Below are positions 22,181-32,776 of a stretch of 64,000 bases of DNA, piece after piece. The DNA lies in contig CM043942.1 of assembly GCA_014529385.2 (NCBI GenBank), positions 111,942,141-112,006,140 on the forward strand, in the 5' to 3' direction. The stretch's first letter is position 1, and every line of letters begins with the position of its first letter. The translations under genes and the position numbers were made by a program. This stretch comes from Adiantum capillus-veneris (Eukaryota > Streptophyta > Polypodiopsida > Polypodiales > Pteridaceae). Under the pieces are notes generated by a model that ran no database searches, had not been told where the DNA came from, and saw only the letters and a program-made list of their open reading frames with translations.

Positions 22181-23062
22181 CCTTCGAAGATGGTGATAGC
22201 TAGCAGGGTATGAGAGTAGATTGAGAGGAAGGAGTATTCTTATGAGAAAGAAGTATATCTCCTCACATACTCACTCATAATAGCTTAGCATAGCTTCATA
22301 ATTAGCATGATAGAGGAGATGAGCATGCATTGGAGCTTGGCTCTTGGTTGGATTTGCATCACAAAGCCACGAGTTGTTGGTGTAGGCCTCCCTTCTCACA
22401 AGCTTGGAGTAGATGATGAGCTCTCCATTGAATCTTGAGAAGGAGAGAGAGTCTTCTATGTTTCACACATGAGATAGTGTGAGTGTGTGTCTGTGATAAT
22501 GCCTTGCCAAAATCAGCCCCCTCTCTCTCTTGGTCGGCCCCTCTTGATTTTTACTTATGCTGGCACCTCATTGGATCCTGCAAAGCTTAGCCAATGATAG
22601 TTAAGAAGCATAAGTGATAGCCTTGTGACATGTATCCCCCTTTCCCCTTTTGTGAGAGCTTTAGGTAATTAAATAATGCAATTAAATTGGACCCCTTATT
22701 CTTCAGGCCAATAGGAATCACACAATCCATTGGGCTACTGAATTCTCATTGGACCCCTTGGGAGACTGTCCAATAGTCTTCTAGAGAGCTTAATTTCTAT
22801 TGGTTCTTTTATCAAGTGTTTCTAAATGAGTTAAACTAGATTTACTCTTGCCTAATTCTCATTGATCCACCTCTATGGCCATCCAGTAGGATTTGAATTC
22901 ACATTGGGGGCAATTGGGATAGGGAGTTGACATGTGTCCCCTATTCCTTTTGTGTAAAGGGAGCCTGGCTTAGTGTGTGCGTGTGTGTTTCTAGCTCATC
23001 CCCTACTAAAAGGGCTTTCCCCCTCCTATCTAGGGATATGTGAAGACGTTTTGGTCTTCACA
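22181..23062 (-). repeat. LTR-like repeat F, copy 1
   Basis: Reverse complement of parts of 47160-49437. Shared blocks include TGTGAGGAGA.TACTTCTTTCT, GCATGCTCATC, a (CT) run, and repeated ATTGG/CCAAT AGGA...GAATT motifs. No coding. Ends near a perfect hairpin at 23039-23062. Copy 2 carries transposon T2. Confidence 0.55.
23039..23062 (+). other. Perfect inverted repeat (9-bp stem)
   Basis: TGTGAAGAC, loop GTTTTG, GTCTTCACA. It lies at the distal edge of repeat F copy 1 and may be part of its terminus. Confidence 0.7.
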
Positions 23063-24399
23063 TAAGCATTCAATATTACCAAGAGTTTGACCATTGGATC
23101 TAACCTTTGAATTTTGGAAGCTTAGCATTTTGGAAGTCTTAATGGACTGAACCTTGGGGTCTTTGAAGCCCATTGATGACATTGCTCTTTTGCAAATGTC
23201 CCCTCATTTCGATCCCTATTTTCCCTCCTTTGGATCCCTACTGTGGCCGATGTAATGCAGCTTCGCTCCCATGCTAAGAAAGAGACGAGAAAAATGCACG
23301 CCAAGCTTATTTGAAGCTTACTTGATTAATGTATGCCATATGTGGTTTTAAAGGGCCAGCAGATGCCTTCATGATGCTAAAAAGAAGTATGATTGAAGTG
23401 AGCACAAGCGGGAGATTAAGATCTAGAATTGGAGTGCTTGAAGTGCTCTACCGGCATGTCTTTACGGCTCGTCGGTTGGAGCTATGATGCAAAAGTTATA
23501 GTAGTATGAAGTGGAATGAAATGAATGCATGGCCCTGAAATACTCACTTTGTGGAGCACTCGATCTTTTCAGATCAGTGCTCGGAGTTACGGTTGTTGCC
23601 AAGATATTGACCATTAAAAATTCATCCGGGGTCAGTTCCATACCAGTGCGCAGTTCGCTCGGTTGGTGTGCCATCCCGGAATTTTACAGCTTCAAGAGGG
23701 TTTGTATGCATTCTATGCAGCTTGAGAAGTCTATAGAAATCTATAGCTTGCCAATCAGAGTCCGGAGCTGTAAGATATTGATGATTGAATCCAGCTACAA
23801 TGACTAACGGTAGTGAGATTTGTTCAAAATGTCATCTTACGCTAAACAATGATTGCAAGATAAACACACCCTGGTTGTGGCAAGGAATCTCTAGGGAAAC
23901 TAATTATATGCGAAGGGAATTCTTTTGATGAATGCAATCACCTATGCCTGCATCTTAAGGGCATGTGGGATTATACAAGATATGGATACGGGCCGCGAAT
24001 TCACGATGATATTGTTAGTCAAAGACTGATGGAAAAGAATGTCATGCTTGGCATTGTCTTGGCCGGCAAGTGTATCAAATGGGGTACCCTTTAAGGGCCA
24101 CCCTCCCAAAGAACTCATGGCCTCCCAATTAAACCCTATCGGGTGTAGAGACCAGGAAAGAAAAGTGAGGGCATGGAAGCGGCAAACAGCGTGAGTGCAC
24201 GAGAGGAAAGAAGCGATTATAGCGCACGCTGCAGGCCTCGGACGAGCTTGATCGTGAAGACAAAACGCTTCACAAGGCCATGGCATTGCTATTTGGTCAT
24301 TATCCCGGTGGATTTTGTATTGCTCGAGTTCGTCGGCTGCCCCATCATCGAGCTGCTTCCCACCTAGCAACCACGATGCCGTTGTTGCTTAGGGGTAAG
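23063..24399. other. Unassigned
   Basis: No domain, terminal repeat or match elsewhere in the window. Open frames up to about 140 codons occur but have no recognisable composition or motif. Confidence 0.35.
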
Positions 24400-24651
24400 T
24401 GGCCTATTTAAAAAAAAGTGGAGGATTATTGCTAGAGGTAGAAGGGATAAGCAAGGGAAGAGGGTTATGAAAGAGAAGAGAACAAAAGGAAGTGGAGAGA
24501 AGTAACGAAGGAGTTGTGAGGGCATGGAGTTAAGGAACGAGGGAAGAGCTCGGACTATGGGAGCAAGGAGTCCACAAGGAAGGGGCACTCTCTCTTTCTC
24601 TTGTGCATGAGATATAGAAGAGGGGAGAAAGGATGAAGGAAGGAAGAAGGA

Positions 24652-24654
<3 letters not shown>

Positions 24655-24718
<64 letters not shown>
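24655..24718 (+). repeat. (CT)n microsatellite
   Basis: About 32 CT units within repeat G copy 2; copy 1 has only about 10 units near 1037-1052. Confidence 0.95.
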
Positions 24719-24721
<3 letters not shown>

Positions 24722-25059
24722 GTCTCTCTATCACGTTGCTTAATCAAGGGAGATTGAGGAGAAAAAGGTAAGGTTGTTGTAGTTTTACAACAAAGGAGGA
24801 GAGGATTTGGGAGCTCGAAGGGGAGAAGAAGGAAGCAAAGCATAGGGATTTCTCTCTCGCTCTTGTCCTCGGCTAGCAAAATAAAGAAAGCAAAGGAAGG
24901 ACTCTCTCTCTCGTGCTTGATAAGCAAGGGAGGAGAAGGACTCAAGGGTTGCATAAGCACGGAAGAAGGGATCTGGTGCTTGAGCAAGAAGAAGCCACAC
25001 CATCTCTCTGGATCTCACTCTCGGAACTAGGTATAAGCAAGATAAAAAGCATCAAAGAA

Positions 25060-25062
<3 letters not shown>

Positions 25063-25112
<50 letters not shown>
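25063..25112 (+). repeat. (CT)n microsatellite
   Basis: A second tract of about 25 CT units in repeat G copy 2. Confidence 0.95.
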
Positions 25113-25116
<4 letters not shown>

Positions 25117-25392
25117 AAGCAAGGGACTTGACCTAAAGAAGCAAGGGGGAAGCACAGGGCACACCAAGCAAGGGTTAAAGCTTCAAATAGCAATTGAAGA
25201 GTAGGAGAAAGATAAAACTTTAGAGTGGAAATTGAAGCCAATCAAAAGAAGAAGTTTCATAGAGATTTTGAGAGTTGTTGACATGAGTTGAAGCAGGTAA
25301 AGTGACAGTCAAAAGTTTCCATCATCGACATCAGTCTAAAGATTAATTAATTGTTTTAAGAAGCCGTGGTGTCGTTAACGGCTCGATTAATC

Positions 25393-25400
25393 TATAAAGG
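25393..25400 (+). promoter_or_regulatory. TATA box of repeat G
   Basis: TATAAAGG in the conserved part of the LTR-like repeat. Inferred from sequence and position only. Confidence 0.45.
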
Positions 25401-25620
25401 GAGCTTAAACTCCTATACACCAATTGATCCAAGTGTTGGTGCTGTTAATAGCCCACCTTGGCTATCGATTACATTGTATTGAGAGATTGAATTGATTAAT
25501 TGAGTACTACGGTGATTGCCAAAGCCATATGCATCTATTTTTCTCGTGCTCTCTCACACCTCTCACAGCCAGAGGCCCGGCGCCTATCCGGATTGCGTTT
25601 CGAACACATATCCCCCGACA

Positions 25621-25873
25621 CCGGTCTGCCAACTTAACCAATATTCTAGATTTTCTCCCTTAGTACTTCCCCATATTAAAAGATCAGTACTTTAACATGA
25701 GAAAATCATTTAGGAGAATTAGATATTGGTAATTATGACACTCTCTCTTCTTGCTCTCTCCTACACACATACTTGCATGCACTGACACAACCACTTGTAA
25801 ATTTTTCATTTTACTCTACCTATCATCACCCTTACCTTTTTTTGTAATTTTAGAAAAACCCAAAATCTATTGT
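25621..25873. other. Unassigned spacer
   Basis: AT-rich, no match. It replaces the U3 and promoter expected upstream of the C1 5' LTR remnant. Confidence 0.4.
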
Positions 25874-26577
25874 ACATTGCAAGTGAGAGAGCGTGAGTTC
25901 CACAAATCTCAAAACCACTATTGTATATGCTCCTTCATCATCAATAAATTGAGGTTTGGTGCATCAAAGGCGTGATTCGACGTTCAAATCTTCGTCCTTC
26001 CATTTGTGCAATACGGTTTGGAGAATTCAAGGTGACTTGTGTATTTGAGTTTTTATCGGTTGATCTTGATTTTAGAAAGTGTTTTAGTGTGTTTTTCATT
26101 GCCAGTTTTGTGTCCATTGTAAGAGGGTATTGTGGTGAGAGGTCTCCCACACCCTAAGACAGTGTGTGTGTGTTTTGGCAATGTTTAGCAATCACTAAGC
26201 ATTGAGTGAGTTTATACAAGTTCTACGATAGCATCATAACGAACCATCTCCATTTGCAAGTCACAAATACGGTATTACGCAAGATCCTTTTCTCTCTCTC
26301 TTCCCTTTGCTCTAGCTCTCTCTGGTCCAGTTTGTGTGTGTCTTGGTGTGAGGTTGTTTGTGTGCGTTGGGTGGTGCATCTTCTTGGTTGTGCCAAAATC
26401 TCTCTTGCGTCCTAGTTCGCATACCATAACTAGGTGGTGCCCCTATCTTGTTTGGGTTTGGCTGTGGGTTTGTTGTTGTGTTGTGCTTGTGGTTGCCCCA
26501 GCCCCAATTGAGCAGCACGGGAGCCTTGAGGGGTGTTTAGAGGTCGCCTCTCTTGTTGCCCGCCCCGGACCACCTCA
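25874..26577 (+). repeat. 5' LTR of C1, truncated
   Basis: Matches 31097-31800 with about three substitutions. Ends CCACCTCA. The first ~1980 bp of the LTR, including the promoter, are missing. Confidence 0.9.
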
Positions 26578-26581
26578 ATTT

Positions 26582-26597
26582 TGGTGCCCCCACTGAG
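26582..26597 (+). other. Primer-binding site of C1
   Basis: TGGTGCCCCCACTGAG, four bases after the LTR end. Identical in C2 and H. Confidence 0.8.
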
Positions 26598-26666
26598 GAG
26601 CGATCGTGTACTTATTGTTTTTGTATTGCATGAATGCTTAAATTTCAGCATAATCAAGTAGATTAT

Positions 26667-26699
26667 ATGAATCATGAAAACATGTATGATCGATTTTAA
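26667..26699 (+). pseudogene. Vestige of leader ORF alpha1 in C1
   Basis: MNHENMYDRF followed by a stop, at the same distance after the PBS and after the same AGCATAxTCAAGTAG block as the C2 alpha1 start (MNHEDLYDPF, 61393). The remaining ~60 codons are gone, so C1 derives from an ancestor with the leader ORF. Confidence 0.65.
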
Positions 26700-26877
26700 T
26701 TTCAAGGAAACAAAAATTGATCTAGAATATGGTTCGGATTATGCATAACATAAGAAAGGAAAAAAACATTTTCACATAAGAATCTAGAATTCATGCTGAA
26801 AGACCTTTCAAAACTTTGTGTAGTTAGTTGATGATTGTTTGGAACTAATCTTTGTGTGGTTGTAGCATTGAGAGACT

Positions 26878-29067
26878 ATGAAACGCTATACCTTTGATGA
26901 TATCCCAATCTTCTTCGGAAATCCAGAAGAAGATGTTGATGATTTTCTTGCTGATTTTAGAATGGTTTGTCATATCCTTGGTAAAAGGGATGACATTGAA
27001 AAAGGGGATTTTCTATTGCTATGCCTTAGAGGCAACGCTGAGCAATGGTTTTGGAGTATGTCTTCTCAGATTGAAGATGGATATACCCAAATTTCCAAAG
27101 CTTTGAAGGTCAGATTCTCTAAAGTTCCAACAATGGAGAAAGCATGGGCTTCACTACGGAGACTTCAACAACATGGTGAAGACTACTATGCTTATGAGGA
27201 TATTTTTTCTCGTCAATGGGAAGGATGTGGATTTAGTTCTACATTTCCAGATTATGTAAAAATGGATCAATTTATTTCGGGTTTGTCTCCTTTCCTAAAG
27301 ACTAAGGTTACTTGTAGTGGACCCTCTACCTTTGAAGAAGCGGTCACTATTGCCCGAAGGAAGTTTCACAAGTACTTCTACATCAAAAATGGTTTCCATC
27401 ATGCTGGAAGAACCAACCACCATGAAAGTGTTTCTATCAAGGAGTCATCTCCTTTGCCATACTTGTCTCCTTCTACTCCGACAAATGTTGAAGAAGTTAC
27501 TTACATGCTAGCTGATTATTCAAGTGCTAAAGTGTGTGGCCAAGATTCAACTGTGGAATCTCTTTCTTCTACCTTTATCACAAGCATGCGAAAATCAACA
27601 CAAGATATCTCAAATGGCATTGATAATTCAATAATGGATATATCCAACCCTTTGGTGGAGGATCAATTTCTAGTCCGAGCAGACGAAGCTTTTGTGCAAC
27701 ATGACTCTATGGAGAATGAAGACCTTGAAGGTAACCTTGATCTTATGGAATGTTCTGAGAGTGTATCTTGTCTAAAAGAAGAGAGTGAAGAAGAAGATGA
27801 AATCATAGGTGGAGAGATCATAGATCACATTGATCATAAAGAGATGATTGTGTACATGGAAAGCCAACTCCAAAACGAAGTAGAAGAGTGTGAGTTGAAT
27901 CCATGTGAGTATAATCTTCAAGAAGTGTTTGAGGATGTTGAAAAGCATTGGTATGACCCATGTATGTTAAGCATAGAGGAACCTATCATGCAAGAAGCCA
28001 AATGTTTCACAAAATCAAACAGTATTCCATCAACCTTTGAGGTGGTACAATGTGAGGAGTTACAACCTTGCCAAAGGGGGGGCTTAGAAGGGGATGAAGA
28101 ACATGGGAGAGTAGTAAAAAATAAAATCATAAAAGGAAACTATCAGAAGGGTATCATTCTCTCCGATGGTGTTTTAGTGGGTGGCTCTTCATTCATGGGA
28201 CAATCTCTTAGCAAGAAAATCCAAGCTTTTGAAGCCCCAATCATCTTCATATTGGGTTTCACCTCTTCAAAGTCAACTTCTCCTCTCTTCACATATACCT
28301 TTCATCGAGGGCACCATACCTTCTTAAGTGGAGGAGGACATGAATACTTGGTGATGAACGGAGGTTTCCAAACCTTCTTCATTTGGTTCTTTGGTGTATG
28401 GAGGTCGCACATTGTGATGCTTCTGGTCTTCATCATAGATGAAAAACTTGTTGACTGCTACATGTGGATATCTCATCAATCAGTACCAAAATCTATTCTC
28501 TTCCAATGTGTTGGAAGTAATAGAAACCTTCGTCTATTATCTACTTATGTGGTAAACTATTTGCAATACCTTCCAATAGCAGCTGGAAGCATGGATCGAG
28601 CTTTCCTAGATCATGAAGGCCATATAATTTTTGACTTGGTGAGCCTACCCAGGTTGAATGAATTTTATGAGCTACAGTTCAGGAATTCGCTCATACAAGC
28701 TCTTGAAGATCGTAGCAGATACATCAACTTTACACAGGAGGAAGAGAAACCAATCTTTTATATCACATTCATAGTGATAGATGCAATGATGGACAACAGT
28801 AAAATCTACAAGTTTCTTCAACCAAAATCAGTAAGTGATTCCATACCATACATCTGGCTTTGGGAAAGATATTTCAAGATCTTTGATCCTGGGGGGTGTT
28901 TATGGAAACTTTCTCAATGGAGGAGGTTTACTCCGTCACTTCATTTCATCTTGCTATTGGCTCGGAGAACCTTCCATATCACACAAGGTTTTTTAATCAT
29001 ACAACAAAGGTTCTTCAAAGATAAGAGCAGACAAAGACAGACGTTACATAATATACATGTTGTATGA
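26878..29067 (+). CDS. Gag-fusion polyprotein of C1
   Basis: 729 codons, intact, starting at ATG 26878. Residues 1 to about 175 are a retrotransposon gag domain (FFGNPEEDVDDFLADFRMVC, LLCLRGNAEQWFW, KMDQFISGLSPFLKTKV, TFEEAVTIARRKF), parallel to the B and C2 gags. There is no zinc knuckle, protease, RT or integrase. Residues about 230-400 are acidic (runs of Glu/Asp). Residues about 440-729 are an unrecognised domain with an aromatic, hydrophobic stretch (FFIWFFGVW, then MLLVFII) that could be one membrane segment or a buried core, and a late FDPGGCLW motif recalling VWDPGG at the end of the A2 ORF. It ends 33 bp before the PPT. It might package RNA in trans; an env-like role for the C-terminal part is only a possibility. 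Confidence 0.8.
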   Translation: MKRYTFDDIPIFFGNPEEDVDDFLADFRMVCHILGKRDDIEKGDFLLLCLRGNAEQWFWSMSSQIEDGYTQISKALKVRFSKVPTMEKAWASLRRLQQHGEDYYAYEDIFSRQWEGCGFSSTFPDYVKMDQFISGLSPFLKTKVTCSGPSTFEEAVTIARRKFHKYFYIKNGFHHAGRTNHHESVSIKESSPLPYLSPSTPTNVEEVTYMLADYSSAKVCGQDSTVESLSSTFITSMRKSTQDISNGIDNSIMDISNPLVEDQFLVRADEAFVQHDSMENEDLEGNLDLMECSESVSCLKEESEEEDEIIGGEIIDHIDHKEMIVYMESQLQNEVEECELNPCEYNLQEVFEDVEKHWYDPCMLSIEEPIMQEAKCFTKSNSIPSTFEVVQCEELQPCQRGGLEGDEEHGRVVKNKIIKGNYQKGIILSDGVLVGGSSFMGQSLSKKIQAFEAPIIFILGFTSSKSTSPLFTYTFHRGHHTFLSGGGHEYLVMNGGFQTFFIWFFGVWRSHIVMLLVFIIDEKLVDCYMWISHQSVPKSILFQCVGSNRNLRLLSTYVVNYLQYLPIAAGSMDRAFLDHEGHIIFDLVSLPRLNEFYELQFRNSLIQALEDRSRYINFTQEEEKPIFYITFIVIDAMMDNSKIYKFLQPKSVSDSIPYIWLWERYFKIFDPGGCLWKLSQWRRFTPSLHFILLLARRTFHITQGFLIIQQRFFKDKSRQRQTLHNIHVV

Positions 29068-29100
29068 TCAGATAAATGGTACATGAATGTACCATTATCT

Positions 29101-29111
29101 AAAGGGGGGGC
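29101..29111 (+). other. Polypurine tract of C1
   Basis: AAAGGGGGGGC three bases before the 3' LTR, the expected plus-strand primer position. Confidence 0.8.
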
Positions 29112-30730
29112 TAATGATAGCCGTTTTTCGGCTCTCCATAATTGCCATAGTAAGCTACCTCACCCTACCAAAATCACCCAAACACTATGGCTATCCCTAC
29201 CATTTCACTGTAAATAGGCGTGTGTGAATTAGGGGACTTTTTCCATATCTTCTTAAAAAACCCTCAGCTAGCTAGTCACTGGGCTAGGTGAGCCAAAACA
29301 AATTAAAAAAATAAAAAAATAAAAGTATATTATGGCCTCTTTGTGTGTAAATATTTCATTGTATATATGGCCTAAATATAGGGATTTTTTATAATTATTT
29401 TGGTATTTTATTTAAATATTTCTACTTAGGTGTGTGTTTTATTAAACCTATGTACACCTTCTTTCATCCTCTTACACCATAATTATATTTTTTTTTGCCA
29501 ATATGTACATACTCTAACCTCATATTTTTCCTTTATACAAATCACTCCCACATTTTCACCCTCACCCTCGTGAAAACAAAAAATTGATTTCTACTCATTG
29601 GTTACTTTTATTATATTATTTACTTGCATACCTTTTCCTCTTTCACCCAAAATAATTCAAGGAGGGACCATATCATATGATTCCAATATCTTTCCATATC
29701 CATAACTCCTCCATATTTTTATTATTATTTTTACTCATTATTCTAACACCATGTGCTCATTGAGCTAAAGTCCATGAATAGTCCATACACTAGTCCCACC
29801 ATGTATATATTTCTTATTTCACCAATAATCCTCCTCCATGCATGGGTCAAGGGCAACTTGAATGCTTTGTATTATAATATGACAAAGGAGGGGCTCACTC
29901 TTGGATGCATTGTACAAATTCAACAAAGGAGGGGGCCACTAAAAGACTTTTGCAGGCATAAAAAACAGGCTTTTTGGTGAGAATTTTGGCACCTATCTCC
30001 ACTCCGAATTTGGAGCGGTGGTCAAAAGAGAAAATGTAGCCCACGCTCTGAATAATCACCTCAAAGTTTTTCATGATTTTTGGAGCTACCAGCGGTGAGA
30101 TATGATTTTTGGAGTGGACCCCAGTCTGCCCACTTTTCTCACAAGTAGCTTTTAGTCTTCTCTCACCCTTCCACACACCTACTCACTCTTACACATCCCT
30201 CCCTCTCCTTCCCTCACTCAAACCTGCAATTTCCATGGCTTCTCCCACCCTCTTCACCATTACCCTTCTCTCTCATCCCTATAGTTCTTTTATGAACCTC
30301 TACATACATACACCCTCTCCATGTCTCTCTCTCTATTGCTTCCATGTTACAATTTCATTTACCTCTCCTAAAATATCTAAAATTCAGCATCTTAACCATG
30401 ATAACTTCTGCAAATTGAGGATTTTTCATCAACAAATCCTCTTTTCATCGTGGTGGTCAACCGTGGCGGCGGCGTAAAGAAGCGAAGAAGAAGAAGAAGA
30501 CCAGCGGTCATTTTTTCCACAATCTACACAAGGGTGAGTTCAAGCTTCTTCAAAGCTTCACCATCTCAATGATTCTCTTTTAATTCACCCCTCTTCCTTC
30601 ATCAAATCAACTCACTCTACCCATTGTAAATGTAACATTAACTTTCTAGTGATTACTAACGACTAACCTATTAACACAAAATAGCATTGAAATAACCATA
30701 AAAGACACCTCACCTCAAGACATGTATAGT

Positions 30731-30732
<2 letters not shown>

Positions 30733-30785
<53 letters not shown>
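30733..30785 (+). repeat. (CT)n microsatellite
   Basis: About 26 CT units in U3 of the C1 LTR, roughly 170 bp upstream of the TATA box. The C2 LTR has only a short interrupted CT run at the matching place (60205-60230). Confidence 0.95.
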
Positions 30786-30787
<2 letters not shown>

Positions 30788-30955
30788 CTTCCTCTCTCTT
30801 TCACCTTATCTACCATCAATAATGCTCTCTTTTGAGCCCACACCCATGACTCAAGCAGACAAAGAAGGCCCGCAATGTTTTGAAAAAAATCATAATCCTG
30901 ATTTGTTTGCTTGTAAATTAGGATTTCCAATAATCTTTATGAGGGGTCTCCAACC

Positions 30956-30964
30956 TATAAATAG
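30956..30964 (+). promoter_or_regulatory. TATA box of the C1 LTR
   Basis: TATAAATAG in a position suited to start transcription near 30985, which would define R. Confidence 0.6.
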
Positions 30965-31800
30965 ACCCCTCTCCTTCTTGTAAAACAAACTCCAACATCT
31001 CACATAGCACCCCAACACTCTATGCGTGAGGAGAGACTTAGGTGTAGCAACCACTTGTGAGCTTCACTCTTGGTGTGAGAGAAGCCTTCAAGCTACACAT
31101 TGCAAGTGAGAGAGCGTGAGTTCCACAAATCTCAAAACCACTATTGTATATGCTCCTTCATCATCAATAAATTGAGGTTTGGTGCATCAAAGGCGTGATT
31201 CTACGTTCAAATCTTCGTCCTTCCATTTGTGCAATACGGTTTGGAGAATTCAAGGTGACTTGTGTATTTGAGTTTTTATCGGTTGATCTTGATTTTAGAA
31301 AGTGTTTTAGTGTGTTTTTCATTTCCAGTTTTGTGTCCATTGTAAGAGGGTATTGTGGTGAGAGGTCTCCCACACCCTAAGACAGTGTGTGTGTGTTTTG
31401 GAAATGTTTAGCAATCACTAAGCATTGAGTGAGTTTATACAAGTTCTACGATAGCATCATAACGAACCATCTCCATTTGCAAGTCACAAATACGGTATTA
31501 CGCAAGATCCTTTTCTCTCTCTCTTCCCTTTGCTCTAGCTCTCTCTGGTCCAGTTTGTGTGTGTCTTGGTGTGAGGTTGTTTGTGTGCGTTGGGTGGTGC
31601 ATCTTCTTGGTTGTGCCAAAATCTCTCTTGCGTCCTAGTTCGCATACCATAACTAGGTGGTGCCCCTATCTTGTTTGGGTTTGGCTGTGGGTTTGTTGTT
31701 GTGTTGTGCTTGTGGTTGCCCCAGCCCCAATTGAGCAGCACGGGAGCCTTGAGGGGTGTTTAGAGGTCGCCTCTCTTGTTGCCCGCCCCGGACCACCTCA

Positions 31801-32546
31801 CTATAAAAAGGCCCTTTGGCAAGCACAAAAATACACACACCTACTCCATTTCTGCAAATAAGCTTCTCTAAGGTTAGGGAAGCCCTAATATCTCTCTCCT
31901 CTTGTCTCCCTATCCATTTCCTAAGCTCGCTATCATAAGCGGCACCATAGAGAGAGCATCAATATGCTATTGCTACCATTCTCTTGCAAACATTTCTCTT
32001 ATCATACTCATCCCTAGATAAGGATTGTAGATTCTATATGAGAGCAAGGATATCAAGTTCAATGATCTATCTCATGGTTTGATCAACAAATTGTTGCAGT
32101 TGGGGTGTCGTCGTCATACTTTTACTCTAAACGCATGTAAAATTGGTAAGCCTATCTTGGCAGCTTCTCATATTTTGTGCTCATTGGGTTTCTTGTTTGT
32201 TGAGAAAGTTTTTTGTGCACCATGGTGTCTATTTGCTTGGCTTCTCTCCTTATGTTGTGTGTAAGTAAGTCTTGGGGATGCATAGATGGAGAAGAGCTCT
32301 CTATGCATGTCGCCTTATGTGTGTAAGTAGTCTCTTCTTTTGGGAAAGGAAAGGAGTTGTCAAGTATTTGTGCATTGTGGTGTTTTGAGTTTTGAGGTTT
32401 TGTGATTGCTTTTCTTAGAAGTATATGAGCACTAATATGGTGAAGGTCAATCTTTGCATGTGAGTTTGTGCAGCGTTCAAAGGGATTGCTTAAGGAGTGT
32501 GTGTTGAATGGTTGAAGGGCATTTTGTGTTGAAGCACATAAGGAAG

Positions 32547-32593
<47 letters not shown>

Positions 32594-32725
32594 GTTTGTT
32601 TTGGTTTCCTTCTTTCTCCATAAAAGAGGGTGGTGCCCCTAAGAAATATGCGTGTGCAGGGTCTCACGGAGTGGTTGTCTGGTGGGAGCCTTAAGTTGAG
32701 CCCCATCTCAAAAAATCCGCTCTCA
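31801..32725 (+). repeat. 5' LTR of B, truncated at its TATA box
   Basis: Matches 45262-46166. The first ~1.08 kb of the LTR are absent; the sequence starts exactly at CTATAAAAAGG, immediately after the end of the C1 3' LTR. A TG microsatellite (about 32553-32592) is longer here than in the 3' LTR. Ends CGCTCTCA. Confidence 0.85.
32553..32592 (+). repeat. (TG)n microsatellite
   Basis: About 20 TG units in the 5' LTR of B; the 3' LTR has about 8 interrupted units near 46012-46032. Confidence 0.9.
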
Positions 32726-32731
32726 TAACAG

Positions 32732-32743
32732 TGGTGCCCCCAC
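32732..32743 (+). other. Primer-binding site of B
   Basis: TGGTGCCCCCAC, six bases after the LTR end; same 12-mer as in C1, C2 and H. Confidence 0.8.
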
Positions 32744-32776
32744 AAGGAACTTTCCTAATTGCCTTCTATTCTCCTC

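Larger units (their letters stand above)
24400..25620 (+). repeat. LTR-like repeat G, copy 2
   Basis: Matches copy 1 from about 25300 to the CCCGACA end at 25620. TATAAAGG at 25393 precedes the most conserved part, so the repeat probably reads in the plus direction, U3 to U5. The upstream part is purine-rich with two long CT tracts. No PBS follows 25620, so this is a 3' or solo LTR. Confidence 0.55.
25874..31800 (+). mobile_element. Non-autonomous LTR retrotransposon C1 (gag-fusion ORF, no pol)
   Basis: 5' LTR remnant (25874-26577), PBS, one intact ORF (26878-29067), PPT (29101-29111) and a complete 3' LTR (29115-31800). The 704-bp overlap between the LTRs differs at only about three sites. 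The 3' LTR is related (roughly 88% at its start) to the 5' LTR of C2, suggesting C2-like elements supply enzymes in trans. The 5' LTR lacks U3 and TATA, and the 3' LTR abuts element B directly at 31801. Confidence 0.85.
29115..31800 (+). repeat. 3' LTR of C1 (complete)
   Basis: 2686 bp, TGATAGCC...CCACCTCA. It opens with a perfect hairpin (29119-29133, AGCCG-TTTTT-CGGCT) shared with C2. Contains a CT tract (30733-30785), TATAAATAG at 30956, and U5 with CTAGGTGGTGCCCC. The next base starts element B DNA at its own TATA motif. Confidence 0.85.

Noticed and set aside
24173-24370. Overlapping open frames on both strands near 23942-24370 as a host gene
   Set aside because: No domain, no splice pattern and no start context; similar lengths are expected by chance in this composition.
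24364-25241. Minus-strand frames with long Arg-Glu runs in repeat G
   Set aside because: Product of two CT microsatellites, no conserved flanking protein.
26206-26596. Cys/Val-rich open frames in the C1 LTR, repeated at 31429-31861
   Set aside because: They lie in LTR R-U5 DNA, and repetition reflects the LTR pair; no start context or homologue.
32152-32745. 197-codon minus-strand frame in the B 5' LTR with a His-Thr run
   Set aside because: Antisense to the LTR; the run is the TG microsatellite. The shorter frame in the 3' LTR (45611-46147) mirrors the repeat.
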